The position numbers and the translations under genes were made by a program. Of a DNA stretch of 64,000 nucleotides, positions 1 through 8,595 are shown piece by piece. The notes beneath the pieces are model-generated. The model was given only the letters and a program-made list of their open reading frames with translations, had not been told where the DNA came from and did not search any database. Source of the stretch: an uncultured Bacteroidota bacterium (GTDB lineage: Bacteria > Bacteroidota > Bacteroidia > Chitinophagales > Chitinophagaceae); assembly GCA_937928385.1 (NCBI GenBank), contig CALEZD010000002.1, positions 1 through 64,000 of the forward strand. The letters are read 5' to 3'. The stretch's first letter is position 1, and each line of letters starts with the position of its first letter.

Positions 1-853
1 CTTTTAAAAGATTCTCTTTTTTGTTTTTCAGGCTGTCGGGTATGGTTGTATTGGGATGCTCCGTAGAGCCTATGCGAAGGTAAGTAGCTCCTATATTACT
101 CAAGGTATTTGCATAGCTAACCCGGTTACCTGTCTTTTCTGCTATATCCAATGCCTGAAATAAGTAGTATAAGCTTCTATCATATTCACCGGTCATGTTG
201 TAGGCGCTTCCGGCATTTTCATAAGCAATAGCAAGTCTGCCCGGAACTGCCTTGTCTTGCTTTTCCATCCGTATAGCTTCTAATATATACGGTAGGGATT
301 GCTTAAAACTATCCATTCTGATATATACCGACCCGATATTATTCATCACAAAATATCGGTTATTCATATTTGCCTCCTTATAAGCATTATCAGCCTTCAG
401 CAGATGATTAAGCGCTTTTTGGTACTCGCCTTTTTCATTATATACGTTTGCGATGCTTACCAACGCATTACCTATGTCCTCATTGCTTTTCATCTTACGG
501 GCCTGTGATAACATGGCGTCGAAGTACTGCAATGCAATAGATAGATTATTTTGTACGGCATAACAACGTCCTAATGCGCTATTAGCTTTCAGAATACCAT
601 GCTGATAACCCAGTTCTTCTGATAGTTTCAGGGCGTGTTCACCATATACAACACCTTTGTCGGGCGCTACCTGGAAATATGCCCGTGACAACTCACAAAG
701 TAACAGTACTTTATTGGTATCATTTTTAGCCTCAGGTACTAATGCCAGCATCGAGTCAATGTATGCTTCCCGCTCTGATGCTATAATATTAGCAGAGGCA
801 GACATTAATACTAAACAGAGAAGCAATTGCAGGAAATATCTAGAGTGTATCAA
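1..853 (-). CDS. TPR-repeat protein, N-terminal part (gene runs off the left edge)
   Basis: I translated this by hand from the reverse strand; the stop lies outside the window. The protein opens with a hydrophobic signal-like stretch (FLQLLLCLVLMSASA) and continues as helical repeats with TPR signatures such as ALVSIANVYNEKGEYQKAL and GSAYNMTGEYDRSLYYLFQA. This N-terminal layout, beginning with DSMLALVPEAKNDTNKVLLL, is typical of Bacteroidota exported TPR proteins, which often continue into a transmembrane helix plus a histidine kinase or LuxR/AraC-type output domain. That C-terminal part is not visible, so the output is unknown. No ATG precedes the hydrophobic stretch in frame. I place the start at a TTG (851-853); an ATG at 803-805 would cut the signal sequence short. 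Confidence 0.8.
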   Translation of the reverse strand, partial: MIHSRYFLQLLLCLVLMSASANIIASEREAYIDSMLALVPEAKNDTNKVLLLCELSRAYFQVAPDKGVVYGEHALKLSEELGYQHGILKANSALGRCYAVQNNLSIALQYFDAMLSQARKMKSNEDIGNALVSIANVYNEKGEYQKALNHLLKADNAYKEANMNNRYFVMNNIGSVYIRMDSFKQSLPYILEAIRMEKQDKAVPGRLAIAYENAGSAYNMTGEYDRSLYYLFQALDIAEKTGNRVSYANTLSNIGATYLRIGSTEHPNTTIPDSLKNKKENLLK

Positions 854-1140
854 TGTGAATATATTTAATGGCGTTAAAGATAATTAGCGCGCATAGTTTT
901 ATAACAATAGCAAAAACTATTTATTTACAATTAATACAGTGGTTGGCGATTTGTATGTATCAAATACAATATAGAGTTATTATTCTATATTGATGGTATT
1001 GTGTTGGTAGATTTTTAGCCTTGTTAAACCGAAGTGTCATCATGCCGATAGAAAAATCGTAATTGAATAAAGTACCAAGCCTATTTGAAATAATTTGCAG
1101 TTGTCACAATTCCCTACTGGTTTACAAAGTGTGTAAACAC
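854..1140. other. Intergenic stretch, no gene seen
   Basis: AT-rich DNA between the divergently facing TPR gene and the terminator of tRNA-Gln. No reading frame with recognisable protein character was found on either strand. It may hold the promoter of the leftward TPR gene, but no convincing TAnnTTTG element could be assigned. Confidence 0.5.
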
Positions 1141-1172
1141 AAAAAAGGATAGCTGTTAAGCTATCCTTTTTC
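1141..1172 (-). terminator. Rho-independent terminator of tRNA-Gln
   Basis: Arms GGATAGCT (1147-1154) and AGCTATCC (1159-1166) enclose a 4-base loop, with A6 on one side and a T run on the other, so the hairpin could work in both directions. It lies directly downstream of the leftward tRNA-Gln. Confidence 0.8.
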
Positions 1173-1176
1173 TGAG

Positions 1177-1247
1177 TAGTCCGACCAGGATTCGAACCTA
1201 GACAGACAGAACCAAAATCTGTAGTGCTACCATTACACCATCGGACT
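1177..1247 (-). tRNA. tRNA-Gln (anticodon TTG)
   Basis: Read on the reverse strand, the acceptor stem AGTCCGA/TCGGACT pairs perfectly. The D arm GTG...CAC, the anticodon stem ACAGA/TCTGT with loop TTTTGGT, and the T arm CTAGG-TTCGAAT-CCTGG are all present. The anticodon is TTG. The CCA end is not encoded. The gene is 71 nt and stands alone, ending at the hairpin just downstream. Confidence 0.95.
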
Positions 1248-1363
1248 AATCACCCCGTTGGGGGCTGCAAAGGTAAAGAGAGAGAATAATTTGCCAAAAC
1301 TTTTTTCAGAATTATTTTTTCAACTACGTTTGTGATAGCTTTATAGGAATTGTTTTCATCAGC

Positions 1364-3379
1364 ATGTCTTTTGCCTCAACGCCTCGCAGGTACGTTATAT
1401 GGTCTATTTTTACAGGTGTTGCCCTGGTCATAATAGTGAAACTATTATTTCTGCAGGTATTTAACGACGAGTATAAAATACTGGCGCAGGATATAGCTAT
1501 TACAAAAAAAGTAATATACCCACCCCGTGGTGTGATATATGACCGTAAGGGTAAAGTGATGCTGTATAACCAGGTGGTGTACGACCTGGCAGTAACAGCC
1601 TACGAGGTGCCCGACGATATAGATACCATGATGCTGTGCAACGCTTTGGGCATTGATACCACAGAGTACAAAAGGCTGTTTCACCGTGCTGCAGTGAAGA
1701 ATGGCCCGCGCCGCAAGAGCGTGATGGTAGAACAATTGACACCTGAACAAACAGCAAGGCTACAGGAAAATATGTACGCTTTCCCCGGGTTTGAGTTGAA
1801 CGAACGGTATATACGCACCTACCCCGATCCCCACGCCGCATTGATATTGGGTTATATAGGCGAAGTATCACCATCCAAACTAAAAGACCCTAAGTATGCT
1901 TCTTACCGGCAGGGAGATTACCTGGGCATCAACGGGCTGGAATATACTTATGAAGAGGTACTGAGGGGGCAGCGGGGCATACACTTCCTGGAAAGGGATA
2001 ATTTCAACCGGCCTACAGAACCATATAGAAAGGGTACACTGGACACGCCTGCCGTAGCGGGCAAAAGCCTGGAACTCCACCTGGATGCGGAACTCCAGGC
2101 TTATGGTGAACTGCTGATGGCCAAAAAGATAGGCAGCGTGGTGGCTATTGACCCCAGGACGGGCGGTATACTGGCCATGGTCAGCTCGCCCTCTTATGAC
2201 CCTAACCTGTTGCGCGGCAGCCACCGCTCCAACAACTTCGCAAAACTGGAGAGAGATGCTACAAAACCACTGTATAACAGGGCGATAAAAGGAGAATATC
2301 AGCCAGGTTCTACCCTAAAACCTATGACGGCACTGGTAGCGCTGGATGCAGGTGTAATTACGCCTTCGTTCGGGTTTCCCTGTATGGGGGGATATTATAA
2401 TTGCGGCAGGCGTATCGGTTGTACGCATACAGGTGGCGGGCACGCAGCTAACTTGCGTGCGGCACTCGCCAACTCCTGCAATGCCTATTTTGTGCATATA
2501 CTACGTATGCTGGTAGATGCCAAAAAATACGGTAGTGTGAAAAAAGGTGTACAGCGCTGGCACGATTATTATTCTGATTTTGGCTTTGGCCATCCTACCG
2601 GGGTTGACCTGCCTTATGAAAAAGGTGGTTTGTTGCCGGACTCATCTTACTATAACAAGATGTACGGCGGAAACTGGAATTCATGCAATATGCTGTTTGT
2701 GGGGATGGGGCAGGGTGAGGTGGCGCTTACGCCGGTGCAATTGGCCAATGCTATGTGTATTATAGCTAATAAAGGTTATTACTATACTCCGCACCTGGTA
2801 AAGTCGATAGGGGGTAATACCAAAGACACAGTGCTGAAAAAATACCGGGTAAGGCATAAGGTAACCAACATACCTGACACGGTGTACAATATAGTAGCGC
2901 TGGGTATGCAAGACGTGGTAGAACGCGGTACAGGGCGTGTTGCTATGCTGCCGGGGGTAAATGTGTGTGCTAAAACTGGAACGGTAGAGAACAAGGCCGA
3001 AGTCGGCGGGCAGGTGATAAAGATGAAAGACCACTCCGTATTCGTAGCCTTCGCACCCAGGGAGAACCCTAAAATAGCGATTGCTGTGATAGTGGAGAAT
3101 GCCGGGTTTGGCGCTACATGGGCGGGCCCGGTAGCCAGCCTGATGATGGAGAAATACCTGACTGACAGCATAGCCACCAACAGGAAGCACCTGGAAACAA
3201 GACTGTATAACGCAAACCTGATCAGCCCTTATGTATATACTATTGATTCTGTGCAAAGGGTGAAAGACAGGCGGCGTTGGGAGAGGAGTGTGGAGCGTAG
3301 CAGGATGAATGACAGTACGCAACGCGCGTATGATTCGATAAGAGTAAAAAGATGGCTTAAAAAAACATACGGGGTATAG
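1364..3379 (+). CDS. mrdA: Penicillin-binding protein 2 (elongasome transpeptidase)
   Basis: Class B PBP, 671 aa, that cross-links peptidoglycan during cylindrical growth, anchored in the inner membrane with its catalytic part in the periplasm. One N-terminal membrane helix (about residues 10-30) is followed by a dimerisation domain and a transpeptidase domain. The three active-site motifs are visible: STLK with nucleophile Ser316, SCN at 371-373 and KTGT at 537-540. The next gene, rodA, starts 3 bases after the stop, the usual mrdA-rodA pairing and probably one transcript. The mreBCD genes that often precede this pair are absent; tRNA-Gln is upstream instead. The C-terminal tail after about residue 610 is basic and variable. 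Confidence 0.95.
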   Translation: MSFASTPRRYVIWSIFTGVALVIIVKLLFLQVFNDEYKILAQDIAITKKVIYPPRGVIYDRKGKVMLYNQVVYDLAVTAYEVPDDIDTMMLCNALGIDTTEYKRLFHRAAVKNGPRRKSVMVEQLTPEQTARLQENMYAFPGFELNERYIRTYPDPHAALILGYIGEVSPSKLKDPKYASYRQGDYLGINGLEYTYEEVLRGQRGIHFLERDNFNRPTEPYRKGTLDTPAVAGKSLELHLDAELQAYGELLMAKKIGSVVAIDPRTGGILAMVSSPSYDPNLLRGSHRSNNFAKLERDATKPLYNRAIKGEYQPGSTLKPMTALVALDAGVITPSFGFPCMGGYYNCGRRIGCTHTGGGHAANLRAALANSCNAYFVHILRMLVDAKKYGSVKKGVQRWHDYYSDFGFGHPTGVDLPYEKGGLLPDSSYYNKMYGGNWNSCNMLFVGMGQGEVALTPVQLANAMCIIANKGYYYTPHLVKSIGGNTKDTVLKKYRVRHKVTNIPDTVYNIVALGMQDVVERGTGRVAMLPGVNVCAKTGTVENKAEVGGQVIKMKDHSVFVAFAPRENPKIAIAVIVENAGFGATWAGPVASLMMEKYLTDSIATNRKHLETRLYNANLISPYVYTIDSVQRVKDRRRWERSVERSRMNDSTQRAYDSIRVKRWLKKTYGV

Positions 3380-3382
3380 TTT

Positions 3383-4699
3383 ATGACAAACACCGGTAAA
3401 TCTGTTTTCAGTAGAGTAGATGGCATTACATTGCTGTTGTACCTCGTATTGGTTTTTATTGGCATGATGGCCATCTTTTCAGTAGAGTACCGCAGCACAG
3501 ACCCCAGTATATTTATGATGAGCAAAAGCCATACGCGCCAGTTTGTGTGGTTGTGTATATCACTGTTTGTAGGGTTGCTGATTATTTTTACAGATAGTAA
3601 GTTCTTTTCCTCTGTGGCCTATCTGTCTTATACTATAGGGGTAATATTATTGTTGCTTACAGTATTTATAGGTGTGGGTGTAAAGGGCTCTGCGTCCTGG
3701 TTGGGCTTTGGCAGTGTGAAGTTTCAACCGGGAGAGGTGGCAAAAATATTTACGTCGCTGGCTATTGCTAAATTTTTGTCCTCGCCTGAAACAAATTTTT
3801 ATTCGTTGAAGCACAGGCTGATAGGGGCGGCACTGGCACTTGTTCCGGCTGTATTAATCGTTTTGCAGCAGGAAACCGGGTTGGCATTGGTATATGTTTG
3901 TTTCTTCCTGGTGATGTACAGGGAGGGATTGCCGCATATTATTTTAATTATAGCGTTTTCTGCCATTGCACTTACCCTGGCTACCCTCATGATAGAGAAG
4001 ACTACGTTGTTCTACATAGTCACAGGCCTGGCATTGCTGGTTGCCTTGCTGGTGCGAAAGGTGCTGAAGCGGGAAAAGATGCTGGCTATAATACTGGTAG
4101 GTATATGGGGTATTTGTGTTTTGTTCTCGCAGTTGGTGGTGCCATTTATTTTTAAAAATGTGTTGCAGAAACACCAGGTAGAACGCATATATACAACTGT
4201 AGGCGAAGAGGTGCCCGACGAATACCTTGCACCCGAAGACAGGGGTAAAGGCAGCACAATATCAGGGTATAATGTATGGCAGTCGAAAATTGCCATCGGT
4301 TCGGGTGGGCTGACGGGTAAGGGTTTCCTGAACGGCACTTCTACCAAAAATGAATTTGTACCGGAGCAAAACACTGACTTCATCTTTTGTGCCATAGGCG
4401 AACAGTTCGGTTTCCTGGGTAGCACTGCCCTTGTGCTGCTGTATCTGGGGTTGATGTTGCGTATACTGGTGCTTGCAGAGCGGCAGCGGTCTGCCTTTAG
4501 CCGTATATATGCATATTGTGTGGCATCTATATTCTTTATCCATTTCGCCATTAATATATCTATGACCATAGGCCTGGCACCTGTTATTGGTATCACATTG
4601 CCGCTACTCAGTTATGGCGGTACATCGCTGCTGTCGTTCAGTATATTGATGGCCATACTGTTGAGGCTGGATGCGGACCGTCAGGTTATGATACGCTGA
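3383..4699 (+). CDS. rodA: Rod shape-determining SEDS glycosyltransferase RodA
   Basis: SEDS-family peptidoglycan polymerase, 438 aa, working with PBP2 in the inner membrane. About ten hydrophobic segments are visible. SEDS hallmarks are the FVPEQNTDFIF...GEQFGFLG stretch and PLLSYGGTSLLSF near the C-terminus. The ATG lies 3 bases after the mrdA stop, so translational coupling is likely. Length and motif order match RodA/FtsW. RodA is favoured over FtsW because of the mrdA neighbour. Confidence 0.95.
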   Translation: MTNTGKSVFSRVDGITLLLYLVLVFIGMMAIFSVEYRSTDPSIFMMSKSHTRQFVWLCISLFVGLLIIFTDSKFFSSVAYLSYTIGVILLLLTVFIGVGVKGSASWLGFGSVKFQPGEVAKIFTSLAIAKFLSSPETNFYSLKHRLIGAALALVPAVLIVLQQETGLALVYVCFFLVMYREGLPHIILIIAFSAIALTLATLMIEKTTLFYIVTGLALLVALLVRKVLKREKMLAIILVGIWGICVLFSQLVVPFIFKNVLQKHQVERIYTTVGEEVPDEYLAPEDRGKGSTISGYNVWQSKIAIGSGGLTGKGFLNGTSTKNEFVPEQNTDFIFCAIGEQFGFLGSTALVLLYLGLMLRILVLAERQRSAFSRIYAYCVASIFFIHFAINISMTIGLAPVIGITLPLLSYGGTSLLSFSILMAILLRLDADRQVMIR

Positions 4700-4704
4700 T
4701 GCCT

Positions 4705-4712
4705 TAACTTTG
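4705..4712 (+). promoter_or_regulatory. Candidate -7 element 7 bases before the hydrolase start
   Basis: TAACTTTG matches the Bacteroidota -7 consensus TAnnTTTG. Only 7 bases separate it from the next ATG, so any transcript starting here would be leaderless or nearly so. No clear -33 TTTG is seen 19 bases upstream. Confidence 0.45.
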
Positions 4713-4719
4713 CAGCCTT

Positions 4720-5463
4720 ATGGCAGAAGTATTCCCCTTATCAGAAGGTGTATTTACAGTAGGGCATGACAAGCAATTTGTTCCATTTGACCAGGATAAT
4801 GATGAACTGAACGACAGGCCTACAGGCTCGTTGCTGGTGGAGATTCAGCCATTTTTAGTTGTTACTGAAAAAGATGTGATTATACTGGATACAGGCTTGG
4901 GTTATGAAAAAGACGGGGTGTTACAAATTCATGCTAATCTTGAAAAACTGGGCTATCAACCGGAAGATGTAACCAAAGTGCTTTTATCTCACCTGCACAA
5001 AGACCATGCGGGCGGAGTAGTGTACAAGGATAAAAGCGGGTTGGTGAAAAACACATTCCCTAAGGCTGAATATTATATCTACAAGCCCGAGGTAGGGTTT
5101 GCTATGGAGCAGGGATACCCCTCCTTTCATACTGATGAGATAGAGCCGCTGTTGACATCGCCACAGGTCAACTGGCTGGATGGCGAAGAGGGTATAATAG
5201 ACGGATATATCAAATTCTTTCATTCGGGTGGACATAGCCCCCAACATATTGTATTTCTCATAGACGACGTTAAGGATAAAATATTCTTTGGTGGTGATGA
5301 AGCGCCGCAGCTAAAACAGATGAAAATAAAATACGTGGCCAAGTACGACTATGATGGTAAGAAAGCTTTAGCCCTGCGCGAACAATATGCTGAACAGGGT
5401 AAGGCTGAAGGCTGGCAATTCCTTTTTTACCACGATGTGGGGCATCCCGTAGCTACCCTTTAG
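4720..5463 (+). CDS. Metallo-beta-lactamase-fold hydrolase
   Basis: Protein of 247 aa with the zinc-binding HxHxDH motif (H91, H93, D95, H96 in SHLHKDHAGG), preceded by the strand and turn IILDTGLG. Later ligands fit HSGGHSPQH, GGDEAP and a C-terminal YHDVGHP. No signal peptide, so it is probably cytoplasmic. Members hydrolyse thioesters, lactones, cyclic nucleotides or phosphoesters, and the substrate cannot be told from sequence. It follows rodA by 20 bases but has its own possible -7 element. It converges on the Spy-like gene, with a single base between the stops. Confidence 0.85.
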   Translation: MAEVFPLSEGVFTVGHDKQFVPFDQDNDELNDRPTGSLLVEIQPFLVVTEKDVIILDTGLGYEKDGVLQIHANLEKLGYQPEDVTKVLLSHLHKDHAGGVVYKDKSGLVKNTFPKAEYYIYKPEVGFAMEQGYPSFHTDEIEPLLTSPQVNWLDGEEGIIDGYIKFFHSGGHSPQHIVFLIDDVKDKIFFGGDEAPQLKQMKIKYVAKYDYDGKKALALREQYAEQGKAEGWQFLFYHDVGHPVATL

Positions 5464-5464
5464 C

Positions 5465-5923
5465 TTATCGTCTGCGTGGAGGAGCGTCCTGCCTGCGTCC
5501 TAATTCTTTCAACAGCATTTCCTTAAAGCCGCGTTCTGCGCGGTAAAGGTCGGCCACTTGCTGTGCTGAGATCACTTTCAGAAATTCATCTTTGTATTTC
5601 TTTTTCAGTTCCAGTGCCTGTTCCTGGAAGTCAAGGTTGGCATCAATATATTCATGGGCTGTACGACGGTCTGAATCGGGGTTGTCATTGCGGTATTTAT
5701 CCATAAACCCCCGGTGCAGGTTGTGCATTTCTTTTTCAAAGCGGTTGTACACCGGCCAGAATTTTTCAGCCTGTTCCGCGCTTAGCTCTACATGCTCAGT
5801 TATGTAGGCGATTTTCAACGCCTTGATACGCTCCCTGTGTTTGGGGTTGTCCGGCTGTGCCCAAACGGTGGTCAGGGTGAACAGTATAGTCAGTATAAGC
5901 AATCCAATCTTTCGCATAATCAT
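5465..5923 (-). CDS. Periplasmic Spy/CpxP-like protein of an ECF sigma operon
   Basis: Small exported protein (152 aa from ATG 5923; ATG 5917 is also possible). The signal peptide ends near TTVWAQ. The mature part is helical and highly charged, with LSAEQAEKFWPVYNRF and the VISAQQVADLYRAERGFKE segment typical of Spy/CpxP/heavy-metal-sensor-like proteins that bind or sense misfolded envelope proteins or metals. A longer frame begins with TTG at 5938 but would delay the signal peptide. It is third in a sigma factor / membrane partner / Spy-like operon and is probably part of that stress circuit. The exact ligand is unknown. Confidence 0.75.
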   Translation of the reverse strand: MIMRKIGLLILTILFTLTTVWAQPDNPKHRERIKALKIAYITEHVELSAEQAEKFWPVYNRFEKEMHNLHRGFMDKYRNDNPDSDRRTAHEYIDANLDFQEQALELKKKYKDEFLKVISAQQVADLYRAERGFKEMLLKELGRRQDAPPRRR

Positions 5924-5928
5924 TGTTT

Positions 5929-6477
5929 TTATTGCCAACCTGTCTCCTGCAGGTAGTATTCTATGTCGTTTTTGTTGAGTTGCAGTGACGATGCATTTAT
6001 ATCAGCAGTATTAACATAGTCGATGATTGTCTCAGTTTCAAAGGCGTAAATATTATCTTCTACATAAGACATAATCGCCTCGTCGGATATGGTTTGCAAT
6101 TGCTGCTCTACCGACACTGGTTGGGGGTTAAATACCTGGTAAGAACCTATGCCAATAGCCAGTATGAGTATAGCAGCAGCTGCCCAACGTACGTTTTCCC
6201 ATAGGCTGATACGTTTCGTAACCGGTGCAGGGGGTTTATCCTGTTCTTTTATTATTTCAAGAAGTTGCCCCGGCAGGTTGTCAAAGTAATTCTCGTGTAC
6301 GATATGGGGCATGGTAGTGCCGGGCAGTGATACCTTTTCACTTGCTCTGCGCAGCACTTGCTCCGGCAAGCTGTCAAAATAACCCTGTGGTACTTCGAAA
6401 GGCATATCCCTGCCTATAGCAGACAATGGGCTGTTCATGCCCTCCAGTTCTTTCAATATGTCATGTTCACTTGCCAT
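5929..6477 (-). CDS. Single-pass membrane protein, probable anti-sigma factor
   Basis: Protein of 182 aa with a cytoplasmic N-terminal half, one membrane helix (about residues 95-115, AAAAILILAIGIG) and a periplasmic C-terminal part. The cytoplasmic half contains the same motif twice: FEVPQGYFDSLPEQVL and IVHENYFDNLPGQLL. Position directly after the ECF sigma gene and the topology suggest an anti-sigma or sigma-regulating role. It lacks an obvious zinc-binding anti-sigma HxxxCxxC motif, so the role is inferred from context. It is followed within a few bases by the Spy-like gene. Confidence 0.7.
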   Translation of the reverse strand: MASEHDILKELEGMNSPLSAIGRDMPFEVPQGYFDSLPEQVLRRASEKVSLPGTTMPHIVHENYFDNLPGQLLEIIKEQDKPPAPVTKRISLWENVRWAAAAILILAIGIGSYQVFNPQPVSVEQQLQTISDEAIMSYVEDNIYAFETETIIDYVNTADINASSLQLNKNDIEYYLQETGWQ

Positions 6478-6508
6478 TGTTTGTTTGACTATATAATACT
6501 AAGGTCGT

Positions 6509-7069
6509 TTAACTCTCTTTAATGAATGTTTCCACTTTTTTTACCGCATGGTGATATGATGCTTTCAATGCTCCTTCTGAAGTGCTCAGCACTTTGGCCA
6601 TTTCTTCGTAGGGCATCTCATCGTAATACCTGAGGCTGAATACGATACGCTGCTTTTCGGGTAGCGATTGTATAGCCTGTTGCAGTTTCCATTCCAGCCT
6701 GTTGGCATCAAACCCTTTCTGCGCTTCCAGTTTTTCAGTCAGCAGATTCTCACCGGTATCTAATGATATTGCCCTGCGGCGTTTTTCCTTTTCCAGCCAG
6801 GTGAGGGTTTCGTTGGTGGCTATCCGGTACAGCCATGTGTACAGGTTGGCCTCTCCGCGGAACTCATCCAGGTTGTGCCACATTTTTATAAATACATGCT
6901 GCAAAATATCATTGCTGTCCTCGTGTTCTACCACCATGCGTCGTATATGCCAGTACAGCTTTTGCTGGTATTTCTTTACAATCGCGGTGAAAGCAGCTTC
7001 CCTGCTGTCTTCTTCTTTGAAGAAAGCCAGCAGCAGGTTGTCATCTGTTTCATTAATAGTTTTGGGCAT
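6509..7069 (-). CDS. ECF-type RNA polymerase sigma factor
   Basis: Protein of 186 aa with sigma-70 region 2 (DILQHVFIKMWHNL, then WLYRIATNETL) and region 4 (LPEKQRIVFSLRYYDEMPYE followed by helix-turn-helix STSEGALKASYHHAVKKV). No region 1 or 3, as in ECF sigmas. It heads a leftward operon with a membrane partner 31 bases downstream and a periplasmic Spy-like protein. This organisation fits transmission of an envelope signal to RNA polymerase. ATG at 7069 is the only good start. Confidence 0.92.
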   Translation of the reverse strand: MPKTINETDDNLLLAFFKEEDSREAAFTAIVKKYQQKLYWHIRRMVVEHEDSNDILQHVFIKMWHNLDEFRGEANLYTWLYRIATNETLTWLEKEKRRRAISLDTGENLLTEKLEAQKGFDANRLEWKLQQAIQSLPEKQRIVFSLRYYDEMPYEEMAKVLSTSEGALKASYHHAVKKVETFIKES

Positions 7070-7126
7070 ATCGAACCGCGGAAGTATACGAGATAGACGA
7101 AATTAGGCCTAAAAGGTTTAAAATAC

Positions 7127-7157
7127 TGTGATTAGTATTAACAAGACCTTAGCTTTG
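7127..7157 (+). promoter_or_regulatory. Promoter of fmt
   Basis: The -7 element TAGCTTTG (7150-7157) fits TAnnTTTG. A -33-like TGTG (7127-7130) sits exactly 19 bases upstream. The fmt ATG is 11 bases further on, so the leader would be very short. Confidence 0.55.
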
Positions 7158-7168
7158 CAGCCATATTT

Positions 7169-8101
7169 ATGCCTGTATTTGAAGATATAAGAATAGTTTT
7201 TCTTGGTACACCCGATTTTGCTGTAGCCTCGCTGAAGGCACTGATAGAAGCCGGGGCGAATGTAGTTGCAGTAGTAACCGCTCCTGACAAACCGGCGGGT
7301 AGGGGTATGCAATTGCAACAGTCGGCAGTAAAGCAATACGCCCTTACACAAGGTTTGCCCGTGTTGCAACCTGAAAAACTGAAAAACCCTGATTTCCTGG
7401 CTGAATTGGCATCCTACAAAGCGGACCTCCAGGTAGTAGTAGCTTTCAGGATGTTACCGGTAGCCGTATGGGATATGCCTCCTATGGGTACTATAAACGT
7501 ACATGGCTCACTACTGCCGCAATACAGGGGTGCAGCGCCTATTAATTGGGCGATTATCAACGGAGAGTTAAAAACAGGTGTAACGACCTTTAAACTACAA
7601 CACGAAATAGATACAGGAGATATCTTATTGCAGAAGGAGGTAGAAATAACGCCCCATGACAATATTGGCAGTTTGTACGAAAAGCTGATGCAGGCAGGTG
7701 CGGAGTTGTTGGTGGAAACAGTTAAAGGCCTGGCAGCAGGCACGCTGAAAGAAATACCACAGGCAGATATACCAGCAGATAAGCTAAAGTCAGCACCCAA
7801 AATATTTAAAGAACACACAAGAATAGACTGGAATAAGCCTGCACAGGATGTACATAACCTCATCAGGGGGCTGTCGCCTTACCCTGTGGCCTTTACTGTA
7901 TTGCAGGATAAGGTTTTTAAGATATACACTTCGCATACAGAACCTGTAGTGCATACAATAGCTCCCGGTACTTATGATACAGATGGGAAAGCTTACCTCC
8001 GTTTCGCAGCGGCAGATGGCTGGGTATATGCTGATGAAGTGCAACAGGAAGGCAAAAAACGGATGGATATAGCGTCTTTTCTAAGAGGTTTCAGGGCTTG
8101 A
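7169..8101 (+). CDS. fmt: Methionyl-tRNA formyltransferase
   Basis: Transfers a formyl group from 10-formyl-tetrahydrofolate to Met-tRNA(fMet) for translation initiation; cytoplasmic, 310 aa. The N-terminal formyltransferase domain begins IRIVFLGTPDFAVASL. The catalytic Asn110, His112 and Asp148 lie in INVHGSLLPQYRG and IDTGD. The C-terminal OB-like domain contains the family motif NLIRGLSPYPVAF. Its 3' end overlaps convergently by 21 bases with aroQ. Confidence 0.95.
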   Translation: MPVFEDIRIVFLGTPDFAVASLKALIEAGANVVAVVTAPDKPAGRGMQLQQSAVKQYALTQGLPVLQPEKLKNPDFLAELASYKADLQVVVAFRMLPVAVWDMPPMGTINVHGSLLPQYRGAAPINWAIINGELKTGVTTFKLQHEIDTGDILLQKEVEITPHDNIGSLYEKLMQAGAELLVETVKGLAAGTLKEIPQADIPADKLKSAPKIFKEHTRIDWNKPAQDVHNLIRGLSPYPVAFTVLQDKVFKIYTSHTEPVVHTIAPGTYDTDGKAYLRFAAADGWVYADEVQQEGKKRMDIASFLRGFRA

Positions 8102-8518
8102 GTTGATGAAGTACTGCAGCGCCAGTTCGTACCCGCTCAGCCCCAGTCCCGTAATACAACCCACACACCTGGATGCGGTCAGGGAGGTTTTGCGGTACTC
8201 TTCGCGGGCGTAGATGTTAGAAATGTGCACCTCGACAACCGGAACGCCAATAGCCGCAATGGCATCAGCAAGGGCAACGCTGGTATGCGTATAGCCCGCC
8301 CCGTTGAAGATAATACCGGCTGCTGTACCCCTGCAACTATGCAGGTGGTTCACCAGTTCGCCTTCTATATTGCTTTGATAGTAGGTAAAGGCAACAGCCG
8401 GGTATTTAGCCTTTAGTTTTTCGAGATAAACTTCAAATGGCATATTTCCGTATATATCTGTCTCGCGGGTGCCCAGCAAGTTTAGGTTGGGGCCGTTGAT
8501 TATTGTTATATTGAGCAT
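8081..8518 (-). CDS. aroQ: 3-dehydroquinate dehydratase, type II
   Basis: Third step of the shikimate pathway; cytoplasmic dodecameric enzyme, 145 aa, the usual type II length. Motifs are INGPNLNLLGTRE, the substrate-binding NGAGYTHTSVAL and EVHISNIYAREEYR, with the catalytic Tyr in DIYG. The usual NPGAYTHTS appears here as NGAGYTHTS. It converges on fmt with a 21-base overlap of coding ends and is divergent from the marR gene. Confidence 0.93.
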   Translation of the reverse strand: MLNITIINGPNLNLLGTRETDIYGNMPFEVYLEKLKAKYPAVAFTYYQSNIEGELVNHLHSCRGTAAGIIFNGAGYTHTSVALADAIAAIGVPVVEVHISNIYAREEYRKTSLTASRCVGCITGLGLSGYELALQYFINSSPETS

Positions 8519-8559
8519 AATATTTGTTTGAACAATATTAAGAAAATACTATAATTATT

Positions 8560-8567
8560 TATTTTTG
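8560..8567 (+). promoter_or_regulatory. Candidate -7 element for the marR-xerD pair
   Basis: TATTTTTG matches TAnnTTTG, 28 bases before the marR ATG in the divergent aroQ/marR gap. No TTTG was found at the preferred 19-base spacing. Confidence 0.4.
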
Positions 8568-8595
8568 CACTTGCCATTTACTTTAAAATATAGTT

